A program made the translations under genes and the position numbers. Shown here piece by piece: positions 14,976-27,900 of a stretch of 64,000 bases of DNA (its first letter is position 1; every line of letters begins with the position of its first letter). A model generated the notes under the pieces. The model worked only from the letters and a program-made list of their open reading frames with translations. It ran no database searches and was not told where the DNA came from. The stretch comes from Aphidius gifuensis (taxonomy: Eukaryota; Arthropoda; Insecta; Hymenoptera; Braconidae). The stretch is from positions 6,944,001 through 7,008,000 of the forward strand of contig NC_057788.1 of assembly GCF_014905175.1 (NCBI RefSeq), given 5' to 3'.

Positions 14976-15245
14976 ATGCAGTATTATACTCGTAGCAATA
15001 GACAAACAATGAGAACAATAAACAAATGTCAACGTAACACTACTAGCGAATCGTTACGATCTAACAGTGCGTCACGAAACGTCGAAAATATTTCATCACA
15101 ACGGAAGCTGCCCTCTTCTCAAATACATAGTAACCAGATCGTGACGATGAACGAGTTAATAATGACATGTATATTATTAAAAAGTAATCAAATATTACCA
15201 GAATTATATTTCTATGATTTATTCAAAAATACTCCAATTTTATAA
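14976..15245 (+). CDS. Doubtful small ORF, 89 aa, unrecognised
   Basis: Unlike most frames in this window, this one is not built from homopolymers. The translated product is Ser/Asn/Arg/Gln-rich, begins MQYYTRSNRQ and ends DLFKNTPIL before TAA. The open frame extends leftward to about 14895 without another ATG. It lies 3 kb upstream of the Knirps-family start codon on the same strand. No domain, signal peptide or splice structure was recognised, and chance remains likely in a GC-richer patch. Confidence 0.15.
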   Translation: MQYYTRSNRQTMRTINKCQRNTTSESLRSNSASRNVENISSQRKLPSSQIHSNQIVTMNELIMTCILLKSNQILPELYFYDLFKNTPIL

Positions 15246-18200
15246 AACCGAGAAAAATTATTTTTACCTGTAAAGTTGTAATAAAATTTTAAATTTTAAA
15301 TGCGCATTACAAAGCTCAAATTTTTGATGATAAATATATATAAATAAATTGATAAAAAATTTTAATGGGACCCGGAAAAAAAAATTCATAAATCATCTTT
15401 GCTAAGTATATTAATGTAAAAAAATTTTTAAGATAAAGCAATAAATAACTGACCATGGCCATGTTATTTTTTGTTGTAAAAATTGATAATTCGCGCTCAA
15501 AATAAATTAATGCATCAAAAAAAAAAAAAATGAAAGTAGTTGAAAAAAAGCTCCAAAAATAAAAAAATGACCAACAATAGAGTCGAAAATGATTTTTTTT
15601 TTTTTTTTTTATTTTCATTTTCAATCCGTAAAAACAAATTACCAGGGTCTAGCATTATTACGTTTAACTCCTAAAAAGAAAATAAAATAAAAAAATGTCA
15701 ATGACAAAACATTTTTTCCGCTCTTTTAAAAAAACATGGTTGTAAAAAAGTTTTAGACTATTGTAAACCCCACCAAACATTGTCCCTCACTTGCTCATCT
15801 ATCTCTGAAGGTCTAACGCCCCCGAAAAAAAAAAAAAATAAAAAACAGCCCCTCAATAACGCAGTATACACATAAACTAAATGTACCCAAGCAAGGTTTT
15901 TTACCTTTCTTTCTTTTTTTTATGCATGTTTTTTTTATTTCACCACGTTTAAGCGTTAAAAAAAACAGGGCATTTTTTAGGCCCATAATGATTTACTTTT
16001 ACGACTTTCGGAAATCGTCTGTCCTCTAAAAAGGTAAAAAAAAAAAAAAAAAGAAAAGAAGAAGATTCCTCATAGTAAAAAGAAAAAAAAAAAGAAAATA
16101 GAAAATAAAAAAGAAAATTCTTGATATAATTTTATTATATATGATTGTTGAATTTCAAGATTATGAATTTTTTTTAAAAATCGATTGAACATTTATATAA
16201 TTTAAACTTGATGATTCCAAAGTCATGCCGACGTGATGAAAACGATCAAGTTTTATATACCAGTAAGGGAGCTGCTACGATTCTCACGGCTCGGCTTTTG
16301 TATATTGCAACCGATTGCCGGTTTGTGCCTCATGGCGATTCTCGATTTCCAAGATAGATCCGTTTATTTCAAAGTGAAGAAATAATATATATATATGTAT
16401 TTAAAAAAAAAAAAATAATAATAAAGGGAAAAAATCTGATGATTTTCCCTTCATCTTCATCCTTGAATCTTCAACTGAAGTGCAAGGATATGTCAAAATG
16501 TTAAGAGCTCACTGGGAGGTCAAAAAATAATAAAAAAAAACAGGTCGTTTACCTCATCTGCATTTCATCTCCATGATTTTTTTTTTCTGTAATTTTTTTT
16601 TTTTATTTATTTATTTTCTTATCTCGTTATGTTTGGCATATACACGGGCACGCATTTGTATATCAGTTGGGCACTTGCCAGAACGACACCTGCGATCAAC
16701 GATGAGGACACCAACACAATTATATTTACCGGATACACACCTGCACACAATTGTCCATATACTCAGGGTGCGGGTCAGATAAATATATATTTATTTATAT
16801 TATTTTTTTTTTGTTTTAAATGCGCACGTGCACTGGTAAAATCATCATCCAAAACAAACAAGTTCATTCGAGCTTGACGTATATCTTAATTTTTATATTA
16901 ATTATTTTTAATTATTAATATTATATTTTCATGGATATGGTTAAAGCAATAACTGTAAAATATTATTAACAATATTATTATTCAAAAAATAGAAAGGTAT
17001 AAAAATTATTTTTTTTAAATAAACCACAAAATTATTACCTCACTTTATACGACATTAATATACTCATTTTTAAATTTTAAATAACTCAGACAACACTTGT
17101 GACAATTTCAAAATATAAATTTGCGGTTCACAGTGTGATGAAAATAAATATACGGAAATATTTGTATAATTTTATATCTTTTTTTTTTCAAGTATTTAAA
17201 AAAATAAATGTTTAGTTTTTTATTTTTTTTTACCTGTGAATGACTAGTTTATGGGGATATTTTATTTATCTGATAGAGATGATTATCATTTAAAAAAAAA
17301 AAAAAAATTCATACCAGAATTTAAAGCATGGTTTCAAGCCATGGATGCTAAACATATTTGAAAATGTATATTGTTTGTGTCAATATAATCAAACAAATAT
17401 ATAAAGAAAATTTAAAATAAAAATAAATAACCTGTTGTGTAGCTGAGGGAAAAATTTATAAATAGTAAAAATAAATTTAAAAATTTTATATATACAAAAG
17501 AAGTTGACCTGAGAGTTTGTTGTCATGATGAAAATGAATAGAGTCAATTGGTGTATGTATACCTTGGGTATAGGTCAGGATGAGATGCAAGCATATTTAC
17601 GTTAGTTTGGTTTCTTGATCAAACATATTCTCTCGATGTCTCTTCCATTAGTTGGGAATTTACTTTCCCAGTTAGCGATTGGTTGTCACGTATGAAAGTC
17701 CATATGTGGGTCATATTGTTTTACCTCTGTGATGTCTCAAATAGATGTGTATCCCTTAGAAAGAAAAAAATTAAAAATAAAATATTTGATGATACGTGTG
17801 AGGATGGAAAAAAAATATAAAATGAAAAACGTGGAGAGAGAAAATATACCTTGAACGATATGAGTTTTATGCTCGTTGAACGTAACAAATATATACATGC
17901 CAACATTGCTACGATCCAGTGACTCGTTGAGTCAAAATTGCGCAAGTTAAAGAGCCACCTTACCTTCTAGTATTTTTTTTTTTTTTTTTCATCTAATTTT
18001 TTTTCTATTATTCTTCTAGATTTTCTTTTCTATTTTGCGCTCATTCACTTGAATCGAGCAGAACAACAACGATGATAATGAAAACATAGTTTGAAAAAAT
18101 CTTGAAAAAAAAATATATATATTACAGTAATTTTAAAATTTGTATACTTGAAAAAAATATAAGAATTTGTTTAATTTCTCCTTGAATAAATATAACGTTT

Positions 18201-18288
18201 TGGTCTAATTATTTAACGCGAAATTTTTAAAATTAATGAAGCTGAACATAGTGTCACCATTGACAATTTGTTGGAGGTTTTTTATTAA
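15246..18288. other. Non-coding stretch upstream of the Knirps-family coding exons
   Basis: Islands at 16220-16380 (gccgacgtgatg, cacggctcggc, accgattgccgg), 16630-16790 and 17490-17960 interrupt AT-rich sequence. They have no sustained codon-like frame. The interval is probably intronic if an upstream leader exon exists, and may hold enhancers. Confidence 0.35.
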
Positions 18289-18312
18289 TTTTATTTTATT
18301 ATTTTATTGCAG
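18289..18312 (+). promoter_or_regulatory. Splice acceptor directly abutting the start codon
   Basis: The T-rich run ending attttattgcag stops exactly one base before the ATG at 18313. This is a textbook polypyrimidine tract plus AG. It implies that at least one upstream exon is spliced to the start codon, so the promoter should lie upstream of 18313 rather than beside it. The exon could be untranslated, or could add an N-terminal extension. Confidence 0.5.
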
Positions 18313-21300
18313 ATGAATCAACAGTGCAAGGTTTGTGGAGAACCAGCTGCTGGATTCCATTTTGGTGCTTTTACTTGTGAGGGTTGCAAGGTCAGTTGAA
18401 TAATATTAATTATCAAAATAACATCAATTATAATAATAACAAAATTAAATTAGCTTTGAAGTTTCTGTAATAATTTTTTTATTAATTATTTTGTTTAAAT
18501 ATAATTTGTATTTTTCCATTGACAATTTACAATAATTTTTGTTAGAAAAAAATTGAGATAAAATTTATTTATTTGATGTCCACCAATGATTGATAAATTT
18601 TATTTTTTTATTTTTTTGTCAGAAACGATAAGACTAAACAAAAAAAAATATATGTCAAATTACGATAATAATTATAAAAAATTTCTATTTATAATTTTTA
18701 TCTTTTTTAGTCTGGTTAAAAATTAAATAATTTTGTCGTTATTTATAAACTAACAAAGCAACATTAAATCAAAAAAAAAAAAATTATTTCTATATGTATA
18801 TAATTTTCAACACAATATAATAGTTTATAATTTAAAAAAAAAAAAAAAATACCAAAACATAAAAAAGGAAAAATAATAATAAACTTCAAGAAATAAAAAA
18901 ACAAAAAAAAAAAAAAAAAAAACTAATAAATAAAAATTGTGGCATCAAACGATATGCTAGGATGGGCTTGAAAACGAAATAACGAAATATAAAAACAATG
19001 TCGTGAATTGCATAATAGTTAACTAGGGCGGAAACAATTGTGGCGGGCAAGTGCGAAGCACCGGAAGAATCCTCAATACCTCTCCTCTCTCTCGACTAAT
19101 ATTTATCTCTTTCACCTGATCTTAAATAAATATTAAAAAATATTAACGTGTTTCATATTTAATCTCAATCGAAAATTTATAAAATAAATAGTAAATAAAT
19201 TGAGCCAAATGATAAACTATAAATTTCAATATTGACCTCAATTAATAATAACGAATAAAACGATTTCACCTGATCGGAATCATTAAATTCGACAGCAAAA
19301 TAAAAATAAAAAAACTCGGGCACGAGGTTACCATTGTCATCTAATTGCATAAGTCTAAGTTGTTGTAAATAATGGTGGCAAGTTGATTGTGTCATATTGA
19401 GTTGTAAGCCTGACCAAAGAGCGTCATCATCATCATCATTATCATCGCTGTAGTTTTCGTCGCAGTTCTGTGACTTCAATTGTCACAGACTAATGTTAGA
19501 CATATTAATATTGCGCGACAGGTATATTTAAATATATTTATTTTTTGTGTCGATATATAATTTGATGGGTCTTGTACGCGTCTATGAACATTGAGGACTA
19601 TTTTTAACATTTGATGGTGGTGAACCAGCCGGAAACTATTAATAATATAATCTATACATACGCCAACACATGTGTCCGGGGAAAAAAAATAAAAAAATAG
19701 ATAATAAAAGGGAAAGCGCAGGAAAATGACGAGGTTGTTGGTAACAATTCATTTTTTATTTTATATCATCATAATTGTAAATTGAAACACTGAGATTAAT
19801 TTATTTTTTTTTTTGTTTTTTATTTTTTTTTCTCGTCAAGAAATAAAGAAGCTGCAATAATTTTTTAAACATTTTAACTTGAAGAGAGAGAGAGCATATA
19901 TTTTTATTCGTTTGTTTGGGAAGTTGATAAAATTTTCAATGTTTGGTGTAGACCTCTTGCACCAGGACATTCAGTTGCACTTAGATATTTATCTATCCGG
20001 TTTCTTTATACATTATTACAAAGTTCTTGGTTTGTTTTTTCCATTGTTTCATAGTCGACGACCGTGTCCCTCTTAACCGAGAAAACGAAACTACAATTAC
20101 TTTGTTTACCGCGTGTGCCATACTCGCACGCCAATTTGTTTTTTAAAAAAATAAAATAAAACGTGATTTTTAAGGACCATTTTGATTTAGTAAGAATTAT
20201 ATTGTGATAAATTGTTCTTTTATTGTTTTTTTTTTTTTTTTTTTTTTATGTTTTGGAATTATATTACTTCACTTGTTTTAACAATTATAAAAAGTGCAAG
20301 AAGACAATCGTGCATGCACGCATATTTTTTTTTATTTTTTCTAACTTACAAGCCCAATGAATGAAACAATGTGAATATATATTGCAATAAATAATAATTA
20401 TTTTTTTTCCACATTTAAATTAAAGAAACAATGTCATCTTTTAATTAAAATAAAATTTTTTTGTTTCTATTTGTTGCAGTCATTTTTTGGTCGTTCATAC
20501 AACAACGTAACAAGTATTTCTGAGTGTAAAAATGGAGGTGAATGTGTGATAAATAAAAAAAATCGTACAGCATGTAAAGCATGTCGTCTTAAAAAATGTC
20601 TAGTTGTTGGAATGTCTAAATCAGGATCAAGATATGGTAGACGTTCAAATTGGTTTAAAATACATTGTCTACTTCAAGAACAACAGCAACAACAACAGCA
20701 ACATCATCAACAACAACATCATCATCATCATCAACAGCAACAGCACCAACAACAGCAGCACCAACAACAACAGCATCAACATCAACAGCAACAACAACAA
20801 CAACAACAAACAATATCATCACATCATCTTAAAACACATGGTAATAATACGTCAAATTCACCAATGAGAATTCATAGAAATTCAAGAAATAAAGATGAAT
20901 CAATGATACTTGGTATTGATGATTATAAAAATTCAACACCACCATCAATAAGCTCACCAGAATCACATAATAGTGATAGTTCTGTTGAAATATCAGAAAG
21001 ACGTGGTATATATGGACTTCATCCTGGCTATCGACCAATTCATTCGGAACTTGGTGGTATACCACTTGGTTTTCTCAGTGGTATGTCATTATTACCACCA
21101 TCATTTATGCCACCACCAAGTTTATCAATGTTTCCACCGTATCATCTTTATGCACAACAACAAAATCATTCAAATATCATTCCTTGTCCACCATCAATGT
21201 TATCAACATCACCAATTGGCAGTAGCAATACAACAACAACTAAAAAATTATCATTCAATGAATTTACATTAAATAACAATAATAATAATAATAATAACAA

Positions 21301-21685
21301 TAATAAATATAGAAAAAATCGTAATGACTTGATGGATGTCATTGATGGCGATGATGATGATGATAATGGTGAGAATGATGATGACGATGATGATGATGCA
21401 GTGACAAATGATAAAAGATATTATCTTGATACAGTTTTAAAACGCCAAAGAACATCAGAAAGTCATTCACCTATATCAAGAAATTCAAATTCAATTTCAC
21501 CAATATCATTGTTAGATAATGATTGTACACCACCACAAGATAATCCAATTGATCTTTCAATGAAACAAAATAATCAATTGACAATTGGTAGTGATGATTC
21601 TGATGTTGATATTGATGTTAATGATAGTGACAGAGACAGTCCAATACTTAAAAGACGACCAATTGATTTAACAATAAGATTATAA
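18313..21685 (+). CDS. knrl: Knirps-family nuclear receptor (NR0A), two coding exons
   Basis: Exon 1 is 18313-18390 and exon 2 is 20480-21685; together they encode 427 aa. Exon 1 starts MNQQCKVCGEPAAGF and ends CEGCK before a gtcagt donor. Exon 2 follows ttgttgcag and resumes SFFGRSYNN, so the intron splits the P-box at phase 0. Zinc finger 1 uses C5, C8, C22 and C25; finger 2 uses C42, C48, C58 and C61. The segment SRYGRRSNWFKIHCLLQE (76-93) is the Knirps-type extension. There is no ligand-binding domain. Residues 94-136 are almost all Gln and His; an Asn run lies near 291-302 and an acidic run near 314-334. PIDLSMK (382-388) and PIDLTIR (420-426) match the PxDLS CtBP-recruitment motif. Known of the family: sequence-specific, mostly repressive regulators of segmentation, tracheal and neural fate. 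I cannot separate kni/knrl from eagle by eye; the symbol is the kni/knrl reading. The start matches family proteins. Confidence 0.95.
18391..20479 (+). other. Intron 1 of the Knirps-family gene
   Basis: This 2.1-kb intron interrupts the DNA-binding domain between CEGCK and SFFGR. It is mostly AT-rich with poly(A)/poly(T) runs. Higher-GC patches at about 18950-19100, 19250-19500 and 19880-20120 are the likeliest regulatory pieces. An antisense open stretch near 19177-19479 contains a trinucleotide run (cat/atc) encoding Asp repeats. It ends at a possible CAG|GTGAAA donor, but no ATG sits at its beginning and I do not call it a gene. Confidence 0.85.
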
Positions 21686-22980
21686 ATTATAATTTGTTTT
21701 GATGATGCAAATATATTTCCGCATTAATGTAACACACAAGGATGCACAAGTCAGAGTAATCAATTTATCTGCAATTTTCTTGTTATTTTTTTTTTTTTTT
21801 GTTTAATTAATCATGATCAGTCGAATGAAGATTATCATGTTGATAAACACGTTTTTGCAAAATGATGACGTTTTAACACACACACGTGTTTAATTCGTGT
21901 TCAAGAAGCCAGTTAACACATGTCCAGAAATTTCACAAGGCACATTTTATCTTGACCAGATTCAATTCCTGCCAATGTATATATTCTGTATACCTTAATC
22001 GATACACACACTGTCTTATTGGTTTTGTCCAGTTTCAGTTAATTTATTCATTCATTCATTTTTGTTTTTTTTTTTTTTTTTTGTTATTACTCAAGAAAGA
22101 ATTAGATGAACTTTTTATTTAAAAACATTTATCAAAAACAGATTAAATGCATTAACATGAACACTGTAAGATTATGAGTATTGATATCCATTGCTAGTAG
22201 GTGGTCAACGGTCATTTTCCTGTTACGAATATGAACTGGACAATATATTTTCAACCTGCGTTATCGCTTTACACAAAATCATCTTGCCTTACACAGGTTG
22301 GCTTTTAGTCACTCGTGTGCTTGTTCTTGACTTTTTTTTTTTCCTTTTTTTTTTTACACAAAACGGATGGGCAGGGCACGAGATTAAAACAAGCAAAATT
22401 ACTTGTCAATGAGATGCTTAAAAACATTAAACATACAAATAGTATACTATCAATAAAACTACATACGCTTTTTTTTTTTTTTTTTTTTTTTTTCATTTAG
22501 TTTTATAATATTTTTTTTTTGTTTATATAAATATATATATATATTTTCTAATTATTTTGTAAACTTGAATATTTTTTTTTTCTTTTTGTAAATAATTAAA
22601 TAATTAAAATTATATTAGAATTTATAAATTTCGAGTGCAATGTATAATTGATATTATGTTAAATGTAGTAATGAAAAAAAAAAAAAAAAAAAAGTCGTTG
22701 AATTATATTAATAATAATAGCGTATAATAATTGAATAAATAATGTTTTAAATATTTTTTCTTTTTTGTAAATACAATAATAGATAATTGTAAAGAAAAAA
22801 AAAAAATAAATAATAAAAATTTAAGAAAATAAAAAAATAAAGAATAATGTGGGACCAAGGCCAGTAACTTTTTACACATTTGTAAATAAGAATAATAACT
22901 ATAAAATATTATTTAATAAATAATTTTGATTATAAAATATGTCTATTGTTTTTTCATTATTTGTGTGTAATAAAACAATT
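21686..22980 (+). other. Probable 3' UTR of the Knirps-family gene
   Basis: After the TAA at 21683-21685 there is no coding signal. Several AATAAA hexamers follow, including 22734-22739 and 22969-22974; the latter sits just before a TG-rich stretch. The ATTTTTT and TTTTTTTT runs are numerous. The exact poly(A) site cannot be chosen by eye, so the right edge is an estimate. Confidence 0.4.
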
Positions 22981-24938
22981 ATTATGACGTTGAAATATTA
23001 TCATGAGAAATAAAATATGGATTATTAGCCAATGTTGAAAAAATAAAAAAACAAATCGAACGGTGTGACCAATCATCATTTGCGGAAATACAAGGTTTGC
23101 GTGTGAACTCAACAAGAAAAAGGTTACAAGCATAAATAGATAATATAATGAAGCCCAGGGTAAAAATTGTGTGGTAGTAATTCATAATCCACCCAGGGCA
23201 TGAATATTCAACATTATACACGCAGTATAAATTTTATATTTACCTCTTTGTCATATTAATATATGTTTATCCATAGTGCACATTGAGTATACTCATCATT
23301 ATGCATTTATACATGATTCATACTGAAATATCAATTAACGAGAAACAAAACTGGCGCTTTAAGTTGTCTGACAACATCAACATCTAGCTCGTATAATCCA
23401 ATCAACGCTACTTTATTTTAATACCACCTTCTTGGCCTTCTTGAATATACATTGCATTCCAATATATTTATCTATTTTTTTTTTTTTTGCTTTATTTATT
23501 CCAACAACAACTATACAAGAGAATCAAGAAAACTAGAATTAATCTTGTCGTCGTCGTCGTCGTCACGTGGATGAAAAAGCTATTATTATTTTCAATTTTT
23601 TTATTATTTTTAAATTTGTATCTTCAGTTTATTATTATTACTAATTTATTTATGATTTTTATTATTTTCTTGCATATTATTTATTTTTTTTATTATTATA
23701 TATTCGTTTGAATTTCATAGTTCTGTTATGTGTTTTTTCTTGAATATAAATCCGTGGTTTATGTGACCACAGTTCATGGGGGTCGCTACAGGTTTTGACT
23801 TACGGGTCATCTTGTATTATTAAACCCTACAACACACACCATCAATACAATATTTTTTTTATTTTTACTTCACCCTCTTGGATAAATAATTTTTTAAAAA
23901 CACTTTTGCAATGTGTTGCTTTAACCCTTTTAACCCCTCCCACGCGATTGTTTTTGTATAGACATCACTACCGAATAATCACTGTTTGAACTTTACGGGA
24001 TACATGTTTATCCCTTGCGTGTTTAATTATTAATTATTATTATTACATTAGCCCTTGCACGAAAACATTGATGTCTTGCTTATTCTTTAAAGTAAAATAT
24101 TTTTTTTCTATTTAAAACTCACGTCTAGCTTTAATATATTGTTTAGTCTTTTTTATTTTGAAGCAATAATTATTTGTAGTTGATTGTTTTATTGTTGACA
24201 TAATTATTGTTGAAATAAATTAAACTTAAGTATCTCTTTTTTTTTTTTTCTTTTGATGGGTTTTATCTTTTGCGTTATTAATTTCTTGTTCTAAACATGG
24301 TTGTATAGCATCAGCTTAAATTTATATTAACCCGTTTACAAGTGGACCGGATTCTCCCCATAATGGATTTCACCTTCGAACCACCACCACCAACTATTAT
24401 TTATCAATTAAACCAATTTATAGGCCCTAAAGGCGTTGCAAATCCACCCAGGAGGCCCAAACATATTTTAAAAAAAAAAATTCACATTTATCCAATGAAA
24501 TTATTTGACCAATAAAGTCTGACTACTTTCTTTATCATATTTTATTATTCATTCTGTCTTTTTTATCCAGCTTTATACTAGAAATTTATTTGGGGCGTTG
24601 AATTTTAAATGACTTTCTTGAATACTAAAAATCTTTGTGAAAAATAAATATAAAAAAATAAATTAAGTTTATATGTGTAGCTATATCTCAATCTTTGGTA
24701 TTACGGTCCTTGAAAAAAAACGGATTAAGTAGATTGTTTGTTGAAAAAACATAACACTGTATCAAAATTATTATTCTTTTTTTAATTTTATTTTGCTTAT
24801 ATACATATATTTTTTTTTTTTTAAACAAAATTCATGGCACAGGAAAAAAAAAATAAGCTTTTAATATTGTAAGGAATTCAAAATGAATTTAAAAAAATAT
24901 ATATATTTACAATTAATTGTCATTAAATTTTATGGCTA
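22981..24938. other. Intergenic space between convergent genes
   Basis: The plus-strand Knirps-family gene and the minus-strand BTB-BACK-TLDc gene converge here. I see no gene. A GTC microsatellite lies near 23546-23563. Moderately GC-rich patches occur at 23000-23220, 23370-23450, 23740-23990 and 24330-24460. One short ORF (24363-24515, +, 50 aa) starts with ATG and has a run of four prolines. It has no recognised domain. Confidence 0.6.
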
Positions 24939-27900
24939 TTAATTATTGTTTATTTTAAGTTTATCTAACTTTGGGAGTGTGTTATTTATGTTATTAAGAG
25001 TAAAAACTTCATAATCAATAACATTAAATTGATAATCACCCATGAGAACTGTTGTTGATGCATTTTCACCATCATAACTATGTGGAAGATTACTGTAACT
25101 ATCCATATTTGCATTACAATTATTTGATATCATTAAATCAGCACCAGCACCAAATATTGGACCAATTCTAAATAGAAAAAAATTCAATTAAAAACATATT
25201 ACTATTTAATTTGAAGATGAAAAAAGCCAACATTGAAAGATCAACTTACTCTGGATGATAACAAATTGCAAAATTTTTTTTAATTAAATCATACTTGGTT
25301 GGTGGTATATCCTGGGTATTTGTAAGTGTAAAAAGAAATGCTTTTTCTGCTGAAATATATCTACTGTTTTTATCAGTTTTTTCCCAGGCAACATCACTAA
25401 ATCCACCACACACTTCTCCTCGAGGTCCCTGAATCAAATATCAAGAATTAAAATTATTTGTTTTTTAAATTTACCAGTAATTAATTTTTTTTTTTTTACT
25501 TACAAGAACTATTGTAAAAGTTGGAGAAATTCCATCACAATGTCTGTGAAAAGCTGCTGCTGAATAGCCATGATTTGATGCTCTAAAAAAACATAATAAA
25601 ATTGATGTTAATATTTAAATATTGATGTTAATTTTTATTGATGAAATAAGTGGAATTTATTACCGATAAATAAGACGCCAATTTTGTTTTGATGAACCAT
25701 ACCATTGATTTAATAATCTCTGGTATGCCATTTTGTCTCTTGATAATATTTGTGATCCAGGAAATAATAGTTTACCAACACGTGGCTGAAGTCTTTTGTC
25801 ACTACAATTTTCAGCATATTTATTTGGAACAGCAGCATAACGATATCTATAATTATTGAATTAAATATTACATCAAATGATATAAATATTTTTAAATATT
25901 ATTTATCATACCTTTCTAGAGATAATTCAATTGGTACAGCACCAGTTGGTTCAACTTCTTCAGCAAAAACATGACTGTCTATTAATAAAAGACGTACATG
26001 ATTTATAACACCAGCAAGATGTTGACATACTCTTGCACGTTCTTCTTCAGTCCAATGCTGAGTTGGTTGTGTTACACCAGCCTATTGAAATATAAATTTT
26101 ACATAAATGTTTATATTAAATTTAAAAAAGAATCATCAATAAATAAAACAATATTCTTAGCTAACTTGATATTTTGCCCAATTTAAAACTGCTCGCCAAA
26201 CATCCTCCTCTTCAAGTCCCAAATAATCAGATGATATTAATTTAACAAGTGCATCTTTTGGAAGATTACAAAATGCTGTTGTTTTAACTGTTTCAACAGC
26301 ATTGTCACCAATGAATGAATAACAACGTTCAATAAATGATGAACATGCTCCTTTTCCTCCTGTTTAATATTACAAAATTTAATTAACAAATTACATATTA
26401 TTTACAAACAACAAGTAATGATTATCCCATAACAAATGTAACAAAGGTAAGGTAATTGTGTAAAGAAAAAAAAAACACAAATATTTTTGTAATTTAACTA
26501 TTATTTAATTAATAATTATTCTTAAATTAGCAGAATATCATTTACAAGTAATTGAACTGAATGATTATGAAGTAAAATTACAAAAATTTTATAGTAAATA
26601 TTTATTTTGTTGATTTTTATTTGATAACACTTGGTTATTCAATGTTGAAGTAATTTTTTCTCAATTTTATCAAGAGTTTGTATTCACTTTATGTCAATCA
26701 CTGTTGGACGTTGAATCTCTGCTTCTTGTTGTTATTCATGGATATTTTTTATTGACAAAATTGAAGGTTATGTTTTTGATAAATAATTAATTGCCTCCTG
26801 GATTTGTATTTTGTATAAGTGTAATGTTATCACCCTTCAACATGATTCTTCCAAGTTGTTTTCTTGTTTTTGTTTTCATGTGATACTCCTCAGCTTCATC
26901 CAAAACAAGATTCATGTACTCATCAAAACCAACAATGTGTCCTTCAATTCTCAGGTTAATATTTTCAAATAACCATACTTGAACTCTTGAACGATTTTGT
27001 AGATATCTGAATATCAAATTAATGGGTTGTACCATTACCTTTTGAACTTTTTGTGGTCCTTTGTACGACATATTTGCAATTGTTTATTTAACAAATATAT
27101 ATTACACAATATTGTGTTATTTATTTTATTTTCCAAACGCCGGCAACGCTTATATTGTTTATAGAAAATATAAATTAATAATAAATATGGCGGCGTCACT
27201 TTAGCATTTTTTTTTTATTTTTTTTTTTTCGAAATGACATTTATGACATCTAGCGTGCAAGTTTCCAGCCGGTAGAAAAGAAATTCGATTACTTTGTAAA
27301 ACAAATATTTCCAACAGATGTCATTGTTGGAAAAAAAATTGAATTTTAAAATTTATTTTTTTTATTATAAAACGATATAATTAATTAATAAATAAATTAT
27401 TAAATTAACAATTAAAAATTAATTAATAATATTTAGAAAGAAAAAAAAAACTGAGTTGTTTTGTTTAATAGAAATTTTGAAAAAAAAAAGATAAAGCTTT
27501 TTTTGTTGACTAATTAACGGTGTATGGAAATATTGGTCAATTAATGATACTTAAAATTATTAAAGCCATTTAATTTGAGGCTTAAAATTTATATAAAACA
27601 ACAAATTTAACCGGCATTTATACAAATGACATATTACTTGGTAGGATAAATTCCCCTTTGACATTTTGCAGACCCCAGTTAATCCCATATTCCACATGTA
27701 GCACAAATAAATTTAACCAAAATTAAAATAATTAAGATTAATGACAATATGAGAATGTCATTTTTAATTAATTTTATTATAATTATTATTAGGTCAATAT
27801 AATTAAAATTTAGATTGACGAATCACTGTTGTATGTCAAAGAAAATAATGAATCTTTCAATTGACATTTTTATTTTTATTTAATTTTTTTTTGTTTATTT

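Noticed and set aside
19177..19479. Antisense 100-codon frame with an Asp run inside the Knirps-family intron
   Set aside because: Starts at TTG rather than ATG, with a stop just upstream. Part of it is a GAT microsatellite and there is no convincing acceptor.
20604..21272. Additional open frames overlapping the Knirps-family exon 2
   Set aside because: Shadow frames of the Gln/His and Asn/Asp repeat codons. The true frame is fixed by the zinc fingers and the C-terminal motifs.
24363..24515. 50-codon plus-strand frame with a PPPP motif between the convergent genes
   Set aside because: No domain, partly built on a poly(A) run (KKK), and located in a 3'-flanking region.
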